Assembly: GCF_050947875.1 (NCBI RefSeq) | Contig: NC_134573.1 | Span: 71,425,315 to 71,489,314, forward strand | Reading direction: 5' to 3' | DNA: 64,000 nucleotides | Source: Dermacentor variabilis | Lineage: Eukaryota > Arthropoda > Arachnida > Ixodida > Ixodidae | Shown here: piece after piece, positions 33,602 through 44,422 of the stretch | Numbering within the stretch: the first letter of the stretch is position 1 | Layout: every line of letters starts with the position of its first letter | Program-made: the position numbers and the translations under genes | Notes under the pieces: model-generated | Seen by the model: only the letters and a program-made list of their open reading frames with translations | What the model was told of the DNA's origin: nothing | The model's database searches: none

Positions 33602-36600
33602 ATGGATTTGAAGTCGTTGCGCAAACCGAAATTGCTGGAGCTTGCAAGAGAGTTGGGTCTGGATGTCTCAGACAAACTAAGAAAACCTGAACTGCTAAAG
33701 GCTATTCTTGAGTTAGAGGCTGAGGATGACGAGCTGTCGGAATGCCTTGAGACCATTGAAGAGAGGGAGACTGCAAAAAGAGAAGAGCGTGAACGTAAAG
33801 AACAGAAAGAGCGAGAGCAACAAGAGCGTGACCGTCAACACGCTTTGGAAATGAAGCGTCTCGAGGTAGAGATGGAACGCGCTCGTAATGGAAGTCAGGC
33901 ACACGGTGCAGGAGAACGCGTATTGTTCAAAATGACTGACCTGATGCGGCCGTTTAAGCTTGGAGAGGACATTGGTTTGTTCCTGGTTAACTTTGAGCGA
34001 ACGTGCGAGAAGCAGGGGTTCTCTCGGGAAACGTGGCCACAGCGCTTGCTCACTTTGTTACCCGGCGAGGCGGCCGACGTAGTCGCTCGCTTGGATAGAG
34101 AGGAGGCAGAGGATTTCGACAAAGTAAAATCGAGTCTGCTAAAAAAGTACCGGCTGTCTGCGGAGGCGTTCCGTCGGAAGTTTCGGGAAAATGAGAAAGG
34201 CAGAAGTGAGTCATATACAGAGTTTGCGTATAGGCTTATGTCGAACATGCAGGAGTGGCTCAAAGAAGAGAAAGCGTTTGGTGACCACGATAAAGTTCTG
34301 CAGTGCTTCGGGCTAGAACAGTTTTTTAGTCGGTTACCGGAGAACGTGCGATACTGGGTCTTGGATAGGCCAGACGTTTGTACGGTGGCTAAAGCCGCTG
34401 AGCTAGCCGAGGAGTTTGTGACGCGTCGGGCTCGCGGAGCTAAGGACGGTCAAAAGGGTGAATTTGGCTCGAAGTTTGAGAGGCCGAAGTTCACACCCAT
34501 GAGAGCAAAGGGGGACACGCGTAGTGCGGATGCGAGTGAAAGCAGTCCGACCAGACGTAAAGAGACGGCGGCAGCCAAACGCAGAAAGCGGTTCGAGATG
34601 AGGCGAGCGGGCGTTTGTTATACGTGCCAGAAGCCGGGTCACTTTTCGGCGCAGTGTCCGGAAACAACACCAAAAGTTGTGTTTTTTTCATTAGGCAGCA
34701 CTGACGAGAACATGAAGCTTCTCGAGCCTTACATGCGAGACCTCCTCGTGAACGGGAAAGAGTGCCGAGTGCTTCGCGATTCCGCAGCTACGATGGATGT
34801 AGTTCACCCGTCTTACGTAGAACCCCATATGTTCACGGGCGAGTGCGCATGGATCAAGCAAGCCGTGGAAGCTCATAGCGTGTGTCTGCCAGTAGCAAAG
34901 GTGCTTATTGAAGGACCTTTTGGAGCGCTTGAGACAGAGGCGGCAGTGTCATCTATGCTGCCACCCCAGTACCCGTACCTATTTTCAAACAGGTCCGATC
35001 ACCTCCTGCGCGAGAAGGGGCTTTTGTTTGGTGAAGCTAGTGTTCAGGCCTTAACCAGATCGAAGGTTCGGGAGCTCGCTGCAAAGGCGGTAGTTGCGGG
35101 GCCGACGTTATCAAACAACGAAAAAGGGTCAGAGGCGCAGCAAGCTGATATTCAGAGCACGCCCGAACTGAATAAACTTGAGTCTGTAACGTTAAAGGCG
35201 CCAGATACTGGAGAGGAAACGCCCGACACGGGAAAGTTAGAAGAGCTATCTACTGATTTGCTCATCGCGCCTACGTCAGACGGACTTAATAGGTTGCTAA
35301 AAGTCAGCCGGTCGGCTTTGATAGCCGAGCAAAGGCAGGATGGTAGCCTAGAAAACATACGCTGCAATGTCAAGGAAGGTATCGCCAGGAAAAATGCGCG
35401 TTTTGTGGAAAGAGGTGGAGTCCTGTACCGGAAGTATCTAGACCGCCGAGGAGTGGAGTTAGATCAACTGATCGTTCCTCAATGCTATCGTCAGGATCTG
35501 TTGCGCTTGTCGCATGGGGGTTCGTGGTCCGGACACCTAGGAGTTAAGAAAACTAAGGACCGTCTCTTGCAAGAGTACTATTGGCCAGGGTGTTTTCGGG
35601 ACGCAGACCATTTCGTAAGGTCATGTGACACCTGTCAGCGGGTGGGCAAACCAGGGGACAAATCGAGGGCGCCGTTGAAATTGGTACCTATCATTACGGA
35701 GCCTTTTAGACGGCTCGTTATTGATACAGTGGGACCTCTGCCGGTAACAGCCACGGGGTACAGACACATTTTGACTGTGATCTGCCCAGCGACAAAGTTC
35801 CCTGAAGCAGTGCCGCTTAAAGAACTCAGCTCAGTTGAGATAGTCGATGCACTACTGTCCATATTTGCGCGAGTTGGTTTTCCTGCAGAAATCCAATCAG
35901 ATCAGGGCACAGTGTTTACTAGCGCTTTGACGACAACTTTTCTCGAAAGGTGTGGGGTAAAGCTGCTACACAGCTCAGTGTACCACCCACAGTCGAATTC
36001 CGTTGAGAAGCTCCACTCCGTCATGAAGCGCGTGTTGAGAGCCTTGTGTTTTGAACATCAAACTGACTGGGAGCTGTGTCTGCCTGGGGTGATGTTTGCA
36101 TTAAGAACCGCGCCGCATGCAGCTACGGGGTTTTCGCCAGCTGAGCTGGTGTACGGTCGCTCGCTTCGATCTCCGCTTCGCATGCTTCGAGAATCATGGG
36201 AAGGCAGGGGCGACGACCCAGTCGTGGTGGAGTACGTGCTTAAGCTCCTCGAACGCTTAAGAAGGGCACAGGAGTTGTCAGGTGAAGCAATGGCAAAGGC
36301 CCAGCAGAGGGCCAAGGTTTATTATGATCGGACAGCCAGGGCCCGTCGTTTTGAGGTGGGCGATGAGGTCATGATATTGCGCACATCGCTAAACAACAAA
36401 CTAGACGTGCAGTGGGAGGGCCCAGCGCGAATTGTTCAGAAACTGTCGGACGTTAACTACGTGGTAAGTCTGCCAGGAAAGCGGAAAGCACAGCAAGTTT
36501 ACCACTGTAATCTGCTCAAACCTTATAGACAAAGGGAAGCAGTGGTGTGCATGATGGTAAACGTTCCTGAAGAGCTTCCGGTCGAGCTTCCGGGACTAGG

Positions 36601-38041
36601 CTCAGTGACGAACAGGGAAGACACCGGTCAAGTCATTAGTGACCTTATCAGTAAAGCACCGCTGTCGCCCGAGCAGAAAACCGAACTACACCAGCTATTA
36701 CAAGAGTTTCAAGGTCTGTTCTCTGAGAGGCCTGGTAGGACTTCTGTACTTACTCATGATATAGAACTTACCTCCCCAGAGCCGGTACGATCCAAGGCGT
36801 ATCGGGTGTCACCCCGCCAGAGCGATATTATGGAGGCTGAGGTAAAGAAAATGCTACAGCTCGGTGTTATTGAGGCAGGTGAGAGTGATTATACCTCCCC
36901 TTTGATTTTAGTTGAGGTACCGGGCAAGGAACCTCGTCCTTGCGTCGACTACCGCAGGCTTAATTCCATCACTAAGGATCAAATTTATCCGATCCCTAAC
37001 ATCGAGGAGCGCCTTGAGAAAGTTAGTAGCGCTCAGTTTATTTCCACCCTAGATCTTGTCAGGGGTTATTGGCAGGTTCCACTTACAGAAGAGGCTAGTA
37101 GGTATGCGGCGTTCATTTCATCAATGGGAACATTCCCTCCTAAAGTGTTGAGTTTTGGTTTGAAGAACGCGCCATACTGTTTTTCAAGCCTCATGGATAA
37201 AGTGTTGCGGGGACAGCAAGAATTCGCTTTACCGTATCTAGACGACGTAGCGATATTCTCCGCATCCTGGTCTGAGCATATGACACACTTGCGGGCAGTG
37301 CTAACCCGCCTGCGCGAAGCGGGCTTGACAGTAAAGGCTCCTAAGTGCCAGTTAGCACAGGCCGAGGTTGTCTACCTCGGTCACGTGATTGGTCAGGGTC
37401 GTCGCCGCCCCTCTGAAATAAAAGTGGCCGCTGTGCGAGACTTTCCGCAACCGCGCACGAAGACCGATATTCGGTCGTTCTTAGGTGTCGCCGGCTACTA
37501 TCAGAGGTACATTCCCAGGTACTCTGATATCGCGGCTCCCCTGACGGATGCTCTAAGAAAAACAGAGCCTCAAACAGTCGTCTGGGACGAGACAAAGGAA
37601 AGAGCTTTTAGCGCCCTAAAGAGTGCCCTAACAAGCCAGCCTGTGCTACGATCGCCAGACTATACAACAGGGTTCATTGTTCAGTGCGATGCTAGTGAGC
37701 GAGGCATGGGCGTTGTACTGTGCCAACGGGAAAATGGAGAAGTAGAACACCCCGTCCTGTATGCTAGTCGTAAGCTGACCAGTCGTGAGCAGGCGTATAG
37801 CGCCACCGAGAAAGAGTGTGCGTGTCTCGTGTGGGCCGTTCAGAAATTGTCATGCTATCTAGCCGGCTCGAGGTTTATCATTGAGACGGATCACTGCCCT
37901 CTCCAATGGCTGCAGACCATCTCTCCCAAAAATGGCCGCCTCCTGCGCTGGAGCCTCGCTTTACAACAATATTCCTTTGAGGTGCGTTACAAAAAGGGGA
38001 GTCTCAACGGTAACGCCGATGGCTTAAGTCGAAGCCCCTAA
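33602..38041 (+). CDS. Gag-pol polyprotein, order gag-PR-INT-RT-RH
   Basis: A single 1,479-residue frame provides capsid, integration and reverse transcription functions. Residues 1-40 form a SAP-like helix pair, 45-100 a charged coiled coil, and about 110-280 a SCAN-like capsid region. A zinc knuckle CYTCQKPGHFSAQC is at 339-352. The protease-like motif LRDSAAT has Asp 393, with Ala where Gly is expected. Integrase follows with an HHCC finger (His 638 and 645, CDTC near 674-677), catalytic Asp 708, Asp 767 and Glu 802, and a GPY/F-like module near 935. RT has Asp 1151 and YLDD at 1212-1215. RNase H has Asp 1363, Glu 1405 and Asp 1430. The start ATG sits in a strong GCCATGG context and no upstream in-frame start competes. 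No frameshift separates gag from pol, so protein ratios must be set some other way. Confidence 0.92.
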   Translation: MDLKSLRKPKLLELARELGLDVSDKLRKPELLKAILELEAEDDELSECLETIEERETAKREERERKEQKEREQQERDRQHALEMKRLEVEMERARNGSQAHGAGERVLFKMTDLMRPFKLGEDIGLFLVNFERTCEKQGFSRETWPQRLLTLLPGEAADVVARLDREEAEDFDKVKSSLLKKYRLSAEAFRRKFRENEKGRSESYTEFAYRLMSNMQEWLKEEKAFGDHDKVLQCFGLEQFFSRLPENVRYWVLDRPDVCTVAKAAELAEEFVTRRARGAKDGQKGEFGSKFERPKFTPMRAKGDTRSADASESSPTRRKETAAAKRRKRFEMRRAGVCYTCQKPGHFSAQCPETTPKVVFFSLGSTDENMKLLEPYMRDLLVNGKECRVLRDSAATMDVVHPSYVEPHMFTGECAWIKQAVEAHSVCLPVAKVLIEGPFGALETEAAVSSMLPPQYPYLFSNRSDHLLREKGLLFGEASVQALTRSKVRELAAKAVVAGPTLSNNEKGSEAQQADIQSTPELNKLESVTLKAPDTGEETPDTGKLEELSTDLLIAPTSDGLNRLLKVSRSALIAEQRQDGSLENIRCNVKEGIARKNARFVERGGVLYRKYLDRRGVELDQLIVPQCYRQDLLRLSHGGSWSGHLGVKKTKDRLLQEYYWPGCFRDADHFVRSCDTCQRVGKPGDKSRAPLKLVPIITEPFRRLVIDTVGPLPVTATGYRHILTVICPATKFPEAVPLKELSSVEIVDALLSIFARVGFPAEIQSDQGTVFTSALTTTFLERCGVKLLHSSVYHPQSNSVEKLHSVMKRVLRALCFEHQTDWELCLPGVMFALRTAPHAATGFSPAELVYGRSLRSPLRMLRESWEGRGDDPVVVEYVLKLLERLRRAQELSGEAMAKAQQRAKVYYDRTARARRFEVGDEVMILRTSLNNKLDVQWEGPARIVQKLSDVNYVVSLPGKRKAQQVYHCNLLKPYRQREAVVCMMVNVPEELPVELPGLGSVTNREDTGQVISDLISKAPLSPEQKTELHQLLQEFQGLFSERPGRTSVLTHDIELTSPEPVRSKAYRVSPRQSDIMEAEVKKMLQLGVIEAGESDYTSPLILVEVPGKEPRPCVDYRRLNSITKDQIYPIPNIEERLEKVSSAQFISTLDLVRGYWQVPLTEEASRYAAFISSMGTFPPKVLSFGLKNAPYCFSSLMDKVLRGQQEFALPYLDDVAIFSASWSEHMTHLRAVLTRLREAGLTVKAPKCQLAQAEVVYLGHVIGQGRRRPSEIKVAAVRDFPQPRTKTDIRSFLGVAGYYQRYIPRYSDIAAPLTDALRKTEPQTVVWDETKERAFSALKSALTSQPVLRSPDYTTGFIVQCDASERGMGVVLCQRENGEVEHPVLYASRKLTSREQAYSATEKECACLVWAVQKLSCYLAGSRFIIETDHCPLQWLQTISPKNGRLLRWSLALQQYSFEVRYKKGSLNGNADGLSRSP

Positions 38042-38526
38042 CGTGGGAATCAGCCTCAAAATTGTTTGTTACTGATGTTTTTCTTCCTGAGGCAGGATTT
38101 TTTTTAACATATTGCTTTTGTTTAGTGTTTCAAAGTGATGATATGCTTTCTAGTGCAATTTTTCAATTTGTGGACGCGTTCTGAGTGATGCTAGACTACT
38201 GTAAGGAACTAGGCAGTGGTATAAAAAGGGGAAAGAGCCTGGCAGGGCTTAGTGAGGGTTGTGCCGTGCTTGCTGACTGAGCGGTTGAGTTTCAGCGTAG
38301 TTCTAACGCTTGCCGGGAACGAGAACAAAAATGTGAACTCTCCCGAAGTCACTTTGCAGTGTCCCGTGCGAACCTGAACGAGAGAACGAGGCCTTCTCTG
38401 TGCGCTGCGCTCAAGAAACGTCGAGGGACGCCCGACTTCGGTTATGAGCATCATCGAGCGACATCCCTCCGGACAGCGGATGCAGTCCCCTGTCCATCGG
38501 GATCTCCTTTCCCCGGCGGGGCGGTC
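38042..38526 (+). promoter_or_regulatory. 3' untranslated segment with TATA-like box
   Basis: The 485 bp between the pol stop and the 3' LTR code nothing clear. GGTATAAAAAGGGG at about 38218-38231 is a good TATA-box match outside the LTR, so a second promoter is conceivable. A G-rich GGCGGGGCGG at 38515-38524, two bases before the LTR, is the only polypurine-tract candidate and is weak because two of its bases are C. Confidence 0.4.
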
Positions 38527-39193
38527 TGTTGCGTTTCGCCAGCGACACGTGGTTTTGCCGGCGCGACTGCGGCGGGGCGGCAGACATTTTGGCCCGATCG
38601 TCGTCGCCGCAACGCTCCCCGCCAGGTGTTTCCAGGCGCGACTGCGGCGATGCGACCGCAAAGGATCACCCTCTCCTTCCAGTCATTGTGCCCGACCGGC
38701 AGCGCTACGACATTGTGCTACGACAATGTGCTACGACATTGTGCTACGACATTGTGCTACGACATTGTGCTACGACATTGTGCTACGACATTGTGCTACG
38801 ACAGCGCTACGACATTGTACGTTCACGTGCTCGTCTATTGAGGGGTTCCTTCTTGCCCTCAACTGCGAGAGTATAAAGACAGCTGCCCCCGGACGCCAAA
38901 AGGAGGGCTCCGATTTCTTCTGTTGAGTAAAGTGCTCTCCCGTCTCTCTACTTCGGTCAACCTGACCGCCAACTCTTTGCGATGTTAAAATAAACAAGTT
39001 GTTTTGTTGTTACCAGTCGACTCATGCTTTGCCGGGACCTTCGGATGCTTCCAGTTGTACCCCAGGCCGCCAGGCCAACGCTACCCTTGGGGCTTGCGAC
39101 CCAGGTACAACCACGGGCGTCAGCGCCGAGTTCCCAACCGATCGCACCAGCGGTGCGACCACAACAACTGGCGCCAGCGGTGCGATCCAAACA
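38527..39193 (+). repeat. 3' LTR, 667 bp
   Basis: Same ends, TATA box (38872-38878) and AATAAA (38989-38994) as the 5' LTR. It carries nine 13-bp repeat units against seven in the 5' copy, which accounts for the full 26-bp length difference. The right target duplication AGGG follows at 39194-39197. Confidence 0.92.
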
Positions 39194-39197
39194 AGGG

Positions 39198-40790
39198 CTT
39201 CCAGAGACAAACCCGTCTCTTGCCATCGCTCACGCGTACGGTGGCGTGGTGAGGACCGGGCATGTTCTGTCGTGTTGGCCGTACGTGCTCGGAAGGTTCG
39301 TCTCTGCCGACTCTTGTACACAAAGCGCCATTGTCGCGGGTGCTGAAAGCCAGTTGTCGGCGAAGGGGAACAGAGCGCTTCAGAAAAACAAAAAAATCAA
39401 ATATACATAAAAAGGGGTGAGTGGGTGGAGGGACCGTCTTCGTGGTGGAGTGAGGAAATGAAAACCGAGTGAACAGAAAGCACAATTATAGCCACTCGGC
39501 GTGTCGCGTGGACCATCGCGCGCGGTTCGCATTTCACCCCGGCCTAGGTTAGTGACGCGTCGGAGGAAAGGTCACGGTGGGTTCAATGATTTCCCCAGCT
39601 GACCCCCGACTGACCTTTTGGAAGTGGCACCGTAAATCGACCAGGTTGAGTCGCTACGAGAGTTGTTTCGGTTGCGCTGCAATGCTGCTGGTTTCGCTAA
39701 CGAGTGCATCAGCTTTTACTCGATGGTTTCTTTTGTTTACTCGCAATGCATCCCTAACCCCCGCAACCTATTTGAGTAGCAGGAACTACACACGAGGATA
39801 TAGAGCTCTGTTTGTTTACGTGTAGTTTGTTCAGCCGCTTGTTCGCGTGGCGCCTATACTGGGTCGTCGACCTTCGGTGCCAACGAGCAGCCGAGACTGC
39901 TTACAAGGCGCGTGCTCTGGCAATGGCGACTCGTCATAGACGAGGGCTCGTCACACTATCGGTCACACTTAATATCCGCAATTAATTATCTTCAAAACGC
40001 GCGCTTAGGCCATCTTTATGTAGACATTCACTCATGTTACTATTTATGTCACTCCCTGCATAAATAGATGGCGTGCGCAACGCTTACAAACAAGCCTTCA
40101 GTGAGCGTTTCACGTCATGCCTGCTAGTGATTGTTTTTCACGCGCTTTCTGTTCTGTCGCGGCTGAGCGCCACGTGTCCACGCTTGTTTATTGCTTTATG
40201 AATTCGGGTAATGAGCTTGTCGGCATGAAAATCTTATTATGCGCAAATATTTCGCAAAGAAAAAGAAACTCACTTTCTTATACCTTCTTGCCACTCGACG
40301 AGTGGTGCCGCCAGTGCATGAGGTGCGTAAAAATTGAAAGAATCAAATAGAATGTCATTGTACCAAGAAGCCTGGCTAAACACCTGTTTCAAATAGAATT
40401 TTATCCGCTTATAAAACGGTAATACGAATTCAGAAATTGCTCTTTCTTGTCTATACAAGCTGACGCTGTAGGCACGGAGACCCTTTCTGTAACGTGCACA
40501 TACGTATACACACGAACGAGCACAGGCATCGATTTTAATTAGGAAAAAAAAAACCTTATTAGATGACCATCGCTGTCTGTGTTTGCAATGATCACAATAA
40601 GTCACGGCTTACGCCTTTAAATATTGTAATCTACTTCACTGAACCTCGTCTTCTCCCGTCCCCGGCCGCGTTTGTTCTTTAACGCGCGCGTCATTCTGCA
40701 ATTGAATAGGCGACCGGTTATCTACTGTGCTACACGATAGGGGTAGTTCAGAAGACTTCATAGTAAACGTCAAGAAAGCTTCACTTATCA
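39198..40790. other. Unrecognised spacer
   Basis: No protein motif found on either strand. The flank resumes with CTTCCAGAGACAAACCC, continuing the sequence interrupted at 32606. Confidence 0.45.
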
Positions 40791-40794
40791 GACA

Positions 40795-40933
40795 GGGGCG
40801 GAATTCACAATTCGCTTTTCGTTCGTAAGTGCTCTTTTTCATTGGCTGATCGCCGCCGCTAATAATATATCCTACATCACTATTGGCTGGCACGATCGCT
40901 TTTAGCGTAAAAATGTTTTGTGAATACGGGGCC
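40795..40933. mobile_element. Small MITE-like element
   Basis: GGGGCGGAATTCACAA at the left and TTTTGTGAATACGGGGCC at the right form short imperfect inverted ends around about 105 bp that contain two CATTGGCTG/ATTGGCTGG blocks. The size fits a MITE, but the arms are short and imperfect. Confidence 0.45.
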
Positions 40934-41157
40934 AGATCACCACATTATAGCATTGGGTCCGTAGATTGCTTTCTCATACAATCAATTTTGTTCATACTTC
41001 TGGAAGTAAATGCTCACTCAACTCGCTGAAGGTTAAATAAAAACGCTAAAGACTTCCGGTATTCTGCCAATATGAACCTATGGGGGCCGAGATATGAAGA
41101 ACAACACAGAAACTTGAGCAGAAATGAGGATGCGAGCAACGAAAGCTGGATCACGAA

Positions 41158-41690
<533 letters not shown>

Positions 41691-41710
41691 GTAATTAGAG
41701 AAAGAGAAAG

Positions 41711-41940
41711 ACAAATTATGGGTTTTACGCGCCAAAACCACTTTCTGATTATGAAGCATGCCGTAGTGGAAGATTCCGGAAATTTTGACCATTTGGGGTT
41801 CTTTAACGTGCACCTAAATCTAAGTACACGGGCGTTTTCACATTTCTCCCCCATCGAAATGCGGCCGCCGTGGCCGGGATTCGATCCCGCGGCCTCGTGC
41901 TCAACAGCCCAACACCACAGCCACTGAGCAACCACGGCGG
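41711..41940 (-). mobile_element. tRNA-derived SINE (arm A copy)
   Basis: On the minus strand: CCGCCGTGG, A box TGGTTGCTCAGTGG, B box GGATCGAATCCC, then the body with CATTTCGATGGGGG and an end in CATAATTTG. I recognise the body as a common ixodid tick SINE type (compare Ruka, from memory). The head half lies inside the 263-bp inverted repeat and equals the copy at 45069-45300. The distal half does not. Confidence 0.75.
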
Positions 41941-42103
41941 GTTGATCACAAAATTACGAGCGTAGGATTAGGAGGCCCTACGAAGACGGTTTGCGCTTAT
42001 ACAGAGCAAATTCTCGAAACTGGCATTCTAGCTAATATTCGTGAGAAACGAAGTGGTTATGAGTAGTGTACCTATGTCGTCACCTCACGTCTCCTTCACA
42101 TAT
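41841..42103. repeat. Inverted repeat arm A, 263 bp
   Basis: By eye this is the exact reverse complement of 44909-45171. It covers the head of the SINE plus about 160 bp of non-SINE sequence. The enclosed 2.8 kb holds the decayed gypsy copy 2. Confidence 0.85.
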
Positions 42104-42369
42104 ATGTAGCTCAACGCAGGCTCTCATGATGTTGTTGGAGATGATACCTTTAACAATGGAAAACAGACCCGCCGTGGGGGATAGGCCACGAACCGAGCGG
42201 TGATGTCAGTACAAGAAATAAATATATGTTACGGGGACGTTAGGGGTATATAAAGACCGTATTTACAATATATATACAGGATGAGTCAGCGTACACAAGA
42301 TGGCTGACCACCAACAACACGCAGCAGCCAGCGTCTCCGATATTCTTCCTCTCTCTACCTTCATCCTTC

Positions 42370-43260
42370 CGTAATAGGACCCCCGGATGGCGAAGCGCCG
42401 TCACGGTGCATAGCAGGCGAAGAATTGCGAGGGAAGTATGGCTTCAGCCGCGAAACGTGAACGACGTCAACAGGCGCTTCACATGAGGATGCATCAAAGT
42501 GTAGCGGCGAAATCTCGTAGTTTACGTCGTTAACTTGGCGGAGGACTCCATAAGGCCCCGTGAGAATGGCGTGTTCGTGTTTAGAAGATTTGTCAGAGGC
42601 CGAGCAACGTCAGCGAAATTTTTGACGAAACGGAGAAAATAAGAACACAGGCCGACGAAGCAGCGCACGTCAGAAGCAGAACGTGGCACAGGGAAACTGC
42701 GTACGGCGCGAACTTTTTCCGGATCTGGTTGTATGCCGGGTGCGTCAACGAGGTGTCCCAACATGGGGAGCTGACGGCGTCCGAACTGACACTTCGTGGA
42801 GTTCAGTTGAAGGCCGGCTTTTCGGAAGACCGCAAGAATTGCAGCGAGTCGGGTAAGGTGGCTGCCGCACGTTGGAGAAAAAAACAATAACGTCGTCGAG
42901 CCAACAAAGACAGGCGGCCCATTTGTAGCCCCGCAGAAGAGAGTCCATCATACGTTCAAATGTCGCAGGAGCATTGCATAGGCCAAATGGCATGACTTTG
43001 AACTGTTATAAACCATCCGGCGTGATGAAGGCCGGCTTCTCGCGGTCCATTTCATCAACGAAAATCTACTAGTAGCCGGATCGAAGATTGATGGACGAGC
43101 CGTATTTAGCTCCGTGCAAGCAGTCCTAGGCGTCATCGATGCGTGGTAGTGGGTAGACGTCTTTTCACGTGATCTTGTTGAAGTGGCTATAATCGCCGCA
43201 AAAACGCCAGGTGCCATCTTTTTTTTTTTTTCACAAGGGCGACAGGCGAAGCCCAATGGC
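42370..43260 (-). pseudogene. Gypsy RT fused to integrase C-terminus
   Basis: RT motifs: FCGDYSHFNKIT, YPLPRIDDA, FGLCNAPATFERMMDSLL, LDDVIVFF (WLDD in place of YLDD) and LGHLVDAPGIQPDPEKV, with several stops and frame changes. Near 42570 the sequence jumps to GPYGVLRQVNDVNYEISPL and VVHVSRLKPYFPRN, the end of integrase, ending at a stop near 42375. The jump marks an internal deletion of more than 1 kb of pol. Confidence 0.7.
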
Positions 43261-43524
43261 TGGCTGATGGCTCGATGACCCCTTTGCGGAACATTTTGTC
43301 CACTTCTGATTGGATGACTCGAAGTTCAGCATGCAATACACGATAGGGACGCCGACGAATAGGTTTCGTATCTCCAGTGTTAATACGGTGGTGAACAACA
43401 GATGTTTAGCCTAAAGGCCTGTCGCCTAATTCAAAGATGTCACCGTACGATTCAAGTAGGAGGCATATGTCCGTGGCCTGAGCAGAGGTAACGTCAGGTG
43501 CAATCATTTTCGCGAAGTCATCCG

Positions 43525-44422
43525 TTAAGGAACCAGTATACTGTCAGCTGCAATTGGTGTTAATAAGCCACTTTCGACATTCAGGCTCTCAATGTCAAAT
43601 TCGGAGCCACTAGATACGCTGGCCAATAACATGCCGTCTGGAAGCATTTGAGGGCACAGGTTGAAATTCAGAAGCGGTAGAACGACGTCGTTATTAGTAA
43701 CCGGGGCCAACGTATGCGTGAGAGCAACGTTCCGGTTCAAAAGCACGTCGATGATGGGACGAAGCACATACTCACAGTCAGGAACATGTGGCTGAGCGGT
43801 GAAAGTGACGTAAGTAACTGTCTCGGGTGACATACGCATATCGTGAAGCGAGCACAAGTGCGGTGAGTCGGTACTCGGAGCATCGGCGAATTGAGGCAGT
43901 TCTAACTGAAGAACGCCGGTTGCGCATTCGATGAGAGCAGAATGAGTGGATAAAAAGTATAATCCAAGGAGGGCACTTGTCGATCACAGCAAAGAGAACA
44001 GAAGTAGGGCAGCCGGCTATACTTTTGAGCGCAGTACACATTCCAAGTGCAACCAGCACGCCGCCGTTGGCCACACGAAGCACTCGGGCAGCTGCTTGGG
44101 CGATTATTTTCTTTAAACGTCTACGTAGGCTAGCACTCATCACAGATACGTGGGCTCCAGTGTCGATGAGTGCTTGGACAGGGACGTCGTCTATTTTAAC
44201 GTCAATTAAGCTTCTCCTTGTGGGCACAGACACAGGATTTGCTGCGGTAGTAGGCAATGCAGCACCTCCTCCGAGGGCTCCATTTCTTAGTTTTCCGAAA
44301 GGGTGCGGCCAAACGCCACAGGGGACGAAAGGAGACGTGGCTGCGGCGAACGGGAAGATGGGCGACGTGTTTGAGGTGAACGAGACTAGTGTCCGCGCGG
44401 CGATGGTGAGCGGCTGTACCAC
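43525..44422 (-). pseudogene. Gypsy protease region
   Basis: The frame 44422-43778 contains VQALIDTGAHVSVMSASL, a normal retropepsin active site (Asp of DTG near 44165), followed by RRRLKKI and a VANGG segment. A frame change near 43850 leads on to VLRPIIDVLLNRNV and a CSLHDMRMSPETV segment. Gag is not recognisable upstream except for a possible scrap at 44423-44580. Confidence 0.6.

Larger units (their letters stand above)
32607..39193 (+). mobile_element. Young Gmr1-like LTR retrotransposon
   Basis: A complete 6,587-bp element with TG...CA LTRs of 641 and 667 bp, AGGG target duplication, a tRNA-like primer site, one uninterrupted gag-pol frame and a 485-bp 3' segment. By hand alignment the LTRs differ by five substitutions plus two extra 13-bp units in the 3' copy, so the insertion is recent. 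In pol, integrase precedes RT and RNase H. Ty3/gypsy-type proteins in that Ty1/copia-like order, with a SCAN-like capsid, are the marks of the Gmr1-like group, first described in deuterostomes. The protease motif is atypical (DSA). No envelope gene is present. Confidence 0.9.
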
